Assembly: GCF_900249755.1 (NCBI RefSeq) | Contig: NZ_LT976853.1 | Location: forward strand, 1-64,000 | Origin: Cupriavidus taiwanensis | GTDB lineage: Bacteria > Pseudomonadota > Gammaproteobacteria > Burkholderiales > Burkholderiaceae | Direction of reading: 5' to 3' | DNA length: 64,000 nt | In this document: positions 60,341-64,000 of the stretch, piece by piece | Numbering within the stretch: position 1 is the stretch's first letter | How the letters are laid out: each line of letters opens with the position of its first letter | The notes under the pieces: generated by a model | Seen by the model: only the letters and a program-made list of their open reading frames with translations | Database searches by the model: none | What the model was told of the DNA's origin: nothing | Translations under genes and position numbers: made by a program

Positions 60341-61231
60341 TCAGGGCAGGTTGCGGCCGGGCGGCAGCGCCACCGGCGACGTGACCGGTGCCGCGACCGG
60401 CGCGGTGGTGGCGCCAGCGCTGCCCGCGGTACCGGGCGCGGCACCGGGCGCGGCACCGGCCGGCGCATCGATCGGCCCGCCCACGCCAGGCACCGACTGC
60501 ACCGGCGCCGGCGTGCCGACGCTGCCATCGAACGACGGGTTCTGTGAGGTCGAGGCCGCATCCAGGCGCGCGCGCTCGGCGTCGTTGACGTAGTCGAAGG
60601 CCTTGACCACCTTGGTCACGCCCGAGGCATTGCGCGCCACGTCGGTGGCCCGGTCGCCCTCGGCGCTGGTGACTACGCCGAGCAGGTAGACCACGCTCTT
60701 TTCCGTGGTGACCTTGATCGAGTTCGACGGCACGCCATCGGCGGTCATCAGCAGCGTCTTGACCTTGCTGGTCAGGTACGCATCCTGGCTCTGCGTCATG
60801 AAGCCCGGCGAGTTGACCACCTCCAGCTCATTGATCACCACGCGCGCATTCTGCAGGCCGCGCACGTACTGCTCGATCTGCTGCTTGACGCTGTCGTTCT
60901 TCGCCTCGCCGGTCAGCAGCACCTTGCGGTTGAAGACGGTCACGTTGACGCGGGCCTGGCCGCTGAAGCGCGAGTTGATGGTGTTCTCGGCCTCGAGCTG
61001 CAGCCCGCGGTCGACGGTCTGGGTGGCGGCCGGGCGGCGGTCGGTGGCCATCGCCACGCCGGTGCCCATGGCGCCGGCGATCACCGGGAAGCAGCCGGCC
61101 AGCTGCGTGGCGCACACCAGCGCGGCCGCGGCCAGGCCGGCGCGGCGCAGGCCGGAGCTGGCCAGGGGGCGGGAAGGATGGCGCGCGTCCGCGCCGTTCC
61201 GGGGAGCTTGCGTAGTGGGCAGATGGGTCAT
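60341..61231 (-). CDS. BON-domain lipoprotein (DolP/YraP-like)
   Basis: This 296-residue outer-membrane lipoprotein has a leader ending LAGC (Cys47) and two BON domains: about 75-140 (ENTINSRFSGQARVNVTVF) and about 150-218 (YLTSKVKTLLMTADGVPS). A Pro/Ala/Gly-rich low-complexity tail follows from about 235. E. coli DolP supports outer-membrane integrity. The neighbourhood with diaA, yraN and rsmI is the same as in E. coli. The ATG at 61231 has an AAGGAC ribosome site. Confidence 0.92.
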   Translation of the reverse strand: MTHLPTTQAPRNGADARHPSRPLASSGLRRAGLAAAALVCATQLAGCFPVIAGAMGTGVAMATDRRPAATQTVDRGLQLEAENTINSRFSGQARVNVTVFNRKVLLTGEAKNDSVKQQIEQYVRGLQNARVVINELEVVNSPGFMTQSQDAYLTSKVKTLLMTADGVPSNSIKVTTEKSVVYLLGVVTSAEGDRATDVARNASGVTKVVKAFDYVNDAERARLDAASTSQNPSFDGSVGTPAPVQSVPGVGGPIDAPAGAAPGAAPGTAGSAGATTAPVAAPVTSPVALPPGRNLP

Positions 61232-61286
61232 GCGGTCCTTGCTGTGTCGGGATGTTGGGAATGGGAGGGTCGGCGCATGCGCGGCA

Positions 61287-62328
<1,042 letters not shown>

Positions 62329-62346
62329 CACCGGAAGTTCTCAAGC

Positions 62347-63252
62347 ATGAGTGACTGGATCTCCCTGGCGGCAAGCCAGTCGTACCCGGCCGGCACGCTG
62401 TATGTCGTGGCCACGCCCATCGGCAATGTCGCCGACCTGTCGCTGCGCGCGCTGCACGTGCTGGGGCTGGCCGACGCCGTGGCCTGCGAAGACACCCGCA
62501 ATACCGGCCAGCTGCTGTCGCGCGTCGGCCTGCAGCGCCCGCTGGTGGCGGTGCACGAGCACAACGAGCGCGAGGCCGCGGGCCGCATCGTCGAGCGCCT
62601 GGCGGCGGGCGAGCGCATCGCCTATGTCTCGGACGCCGGCACGCCCGGCATCTCCGACCCCGGCGCGCGGCTGGTCGAGGCCGTGCGTGCCGCCGGCCAT
62701 CCGGTGGTGCCGCTGCCCGGGCCCAGCGCAGCGGTGGCGGCGCTGTCGGTGGCAGGCGACCTGCTCGACGCCGGCGCGGGCCGCTTCACCTTCGCCGGCT
62801 TCCTGCCGCCCAAGCCCAAGGCCCGCGCCGAGGCCATCGCCCGCCTGGCGGCGCTGGACCACGCCTGGGTCTGCTACGAGGCGCCCCACCGCATCGCCGA
62901 CACGCTTGCCGCGCTGGCGGCGGGCCTGCCCGGCGAGCGGCGGCTGCTGGTCGGGCGCGAACTGACCAAGCTGTTCGAGGACATCGCGGTGTTGCCGGTG
63001 GCGCAGGCGCCGGCCTGGCTGGCGGCAGACCCGAACCGGGCCAGGGGCGAATTCGTGCTGGTGGTGGAAGGGGCCGGCAGCGCCGCCGCCGATGGCCTGC
63101 CGGATGCCGAAGCGCAGCGCGTGCTGTCGCTGCTGCTGGCCGAATTGCCGGCCAAGCGCGCCGCCAAGCTGGCAGCCGCGATCACGGGCGCTGGCACCGA
63201 CGCGCTGTATCAACTGGCGCTGGCGCAGCGTGCCGGCGACGCCGACGATTGA
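62347..63252 (+). CDS. rsmI: 16S rRNA (cytidine-1402-2'-O)-methyltransferase RsmI
   Basis: This 301-residue tetrapyrrole-methylase-fold enzyme adds the 2'-O-methyl to C1402 in the decoding site of 16S rRNA using SAM. Family motifs are GTLYVVATPIGNVADLSLRA near 16-35, CEDTRNTGQLL near 47-57 and VSDAGTPGISDPGARLV near 95-111. It stands divergent to yraN with an 18-bp gap, so its promoter must lie within yraN or the starts need revision. Length is normal. Confidence 0.96.
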   Translation: MSDWISLAASQSYPAGTLYVVATPIGNVADLSLRALHVLGLADAVACEDTRNTGQLLSRVGLQRPLVAVHEHNEREAAGRIVERLAAGERIAYVSDAGTPGISDPGARLVEAVRAAGHPVVPLPGPSAAVAALSVAGDLLDAGAGRFTFAGFLPPKPKARAEAIARLAALDHAWVCYEAPHRIADTLAALAAGLPGERRLLVGRELTKLFEDIAVLPVAQAPAWLAADPNRARGEFVLVVEGAGSAAADGLPDAEAQRVLSLLLAELPAKRAAKLAAAITGAGTDALYQLALAQRAGDADD

Positions 63253-63342
63253 TGCCGCGGCTCGCGCGCAAGCGCGGGCCGGCTGGTGGGAATGTAAGGG
63301 GAAGGTATCAGCGCGCGGCGGCATGCGGCAGCGCTGGCCCGG

Positions 63343-64000
63343 TCAGCGGCGCTTGCGCTTGACGGACTTGCCGCTGGCCTTGCCGGCCTTGCCCGACTTG
63401 GCGGGCGCCAGCGAATTGGCCAGTTCCGGCACGGACACGTCGTCATCGCCGCTGCCGTCGCCGGCCTCGGTGCCGCCGGCATCCACCTGCGGGCCCAGCG
63501 CGGCCACTTCGGTGCGGGTCAGGCGGCGGATCTCGACGTTGGTGGCGCCGCGCTCGACAAAGCCCAGGCGGCGCGCGGCGCCGTACGACACATCCAGCAC
63601 GCGGTTGCCGTGGTAGGGCCCGCGGTCATTGATGCGCAGCACCGCGACCTTGTTGTTGCGCAGGTTGCGCACCAGCACCCAGCTGTCCAGCGGCAGCGAC
63701 GGATGCGCCGCGGTCATGGCGCGCATGTCGAAGCGTTCGCCGTTGGCGGTCTTGCGGCCATGGAAGCCCTTGCCGTACCACGAGGCCACGCCGCGCTGCT
63801 CGAACGTGCCGATGTCGGCGCGCAGGCCTTCGAGCGAGTTGCCGCTGCGGCCTTCGTCGGGGTCATAGCCGAACAGGTTCCAGCTGCCGGTGTCGGGCGC
63901 GCGCGCGGACGGCTTGTTCTCGGCGCGTTCGGTCCGGGCCGGCTTGCCGTTTTTTGCCGCGCGCGTGGGCACGGCATCGCTTGCGTCGGTGCCGGCGATA
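63343..64000 (-). CDS. rlpA: RlpA-like septal ring lytic transglycosylase, partial
   Basis: The gene runs off the right edge; about 219 C-terminal codons are present. A double-psi beta-barrel domain is visible as VASWYGKGFHGRKTANGERF, then MTAAHPSLPLDSWVLVRN and INDRGPYHGNRVLDVS, the RlpA signature with the catalytic Asp in NDRGP. A Gly/Lys/Arg-rich C-terminal tail follows, ending VKRKRR, and no SPOR domain is present. A GTG at 63972 is an internal candidate start, but the frame is open to the edge and a signal peptide is expected upstream. Confidence 0.9.
   Translation of the reverse strand, partial: IAGTDASDAVPTRAAKNGKPARTERAENKPSARAPDTGSWNLFGYDPDEGRSGNSLEGLRADIGTFEQRGVASWYGKGFHGRKTANGERFDMRAMTAAHPSLPLDSWVLVRNLRNNKVAVLRINDRGPYHGNRVLDVSYGAARRLGFVERGATNVEIRRLTRTEVAALGPQVDAGGTEAGDGSGDDDVSVPELANSLAPAKSGKAGKASGKSVKRKRR

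Overview
The window is a GC-rich (mostly 65-70 % by eye) bacterial chromosome segment that reads like a Cupriavidus/Ralstonia-type member of the Burkholderiales. The basis is the combined gene content: an aerobic phenylacetate epoxidase operon, a complete Sox sulfur-oxidation locus with flavocytochrome c, a general (type II) secretion locus ordered G-H-I-J-K-L-M-N-D-E-F, a fused oxygen-tolerant indolepyruvate oxidoreductase, and the rsmI/yraN/diaA/BON-lipoprotein block. No insertion sequence, prophage, integrase or CRISPR array is visible. Species assignment is inference.

Layout. 0.2-3.0 kb: DUF488 protein, fused SpmA-SpmB membrane protein, a candidate small RNA, a DUF1488 protein and a universal stress protein. 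3.1-8.8 kb: paaABCDE (phenylacetyl-CoA 1,2-epoxidase) behind a clear sigma70 promoter with a TetR-type palindrome in its spacer, then a DUF1835 protein and the probable repressor paaR. 8.8-11.2 kb: kefF-kefB/C potassium-efflux pair. 11.4-13.2 kb: GNAT acetyltransferase, Lrp/AsnC regulator and a small His-rich EF-hand protein. 13.3-27.9 kb: type II secretion. gspC lies on the minus strand and is separated from gspGHIJKLMNDEF by an NO-detoxification pair, hmp and nsrR, each preceded by a well-matched NsrR-type operator. 28-33.5 kb: a palindromic repeat element, a NYN/LOTUS RNA-binding-type protein and the divergent indolepyruvate oxidoreductase. 33.6-43.6 kb: metabolic and transport genes (HD protein, GFA, VOC, three MFS carriers, DODA-type dioxygenase, Tag glycosylase, CDF metal exporter) and small hypotheticals. 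43.7-48.6 kb: a racemase-fold protein lacking both catalytic cysteines, an isolated 674-residue lipoprotein, a glycosyltransferase-like protein with a 9-bp tandem repeat, and tRNA-Ala(CGC). 48.7-60.2 kb, all on the minus strand: fccAB, an EamA exporter, soxR, soxCD, a c-type cytochrome, soxYZ, a secreted DsrE protein, soxA, soxX, a TlpA thioredoxin and soxB. 60.3-64 kb: BON lipoprotein, diaA/gmhA, yraN, divergent rsmI, and an RlpA-like protein running off the right edge.

How the parts work together. PaaABCE form the ring-epoxidising multicomponent oxygenase, PaaD matures its iron centres, and PaaR probably represses the operon until phenylacetyl-CoA appears. The Sox proteins oxidise thiosulfate in the periplasm: SoxYZ carries the sulfur, SoxAX loads it, SoxB hydrolyses sulfate off and SoxCD oxidises the sulfane sulfur. 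FccAB handles sulfide, TlpA and DsrE probably handle thiol/persulfide chemistry, and the ArsR-type SoxR carries the cysteines expected of a persulfide sensor.

The least explained DNA is the 356-bp gap between the convergent tag and CDF genes (41846-42201). It holds one arm and the loop of a 25-bp-arm palindrome, an 18-bp AT-rich dyad, three near-consensus DnaA-box 9-mers and most of a cluster of five GTATAC hexamers.
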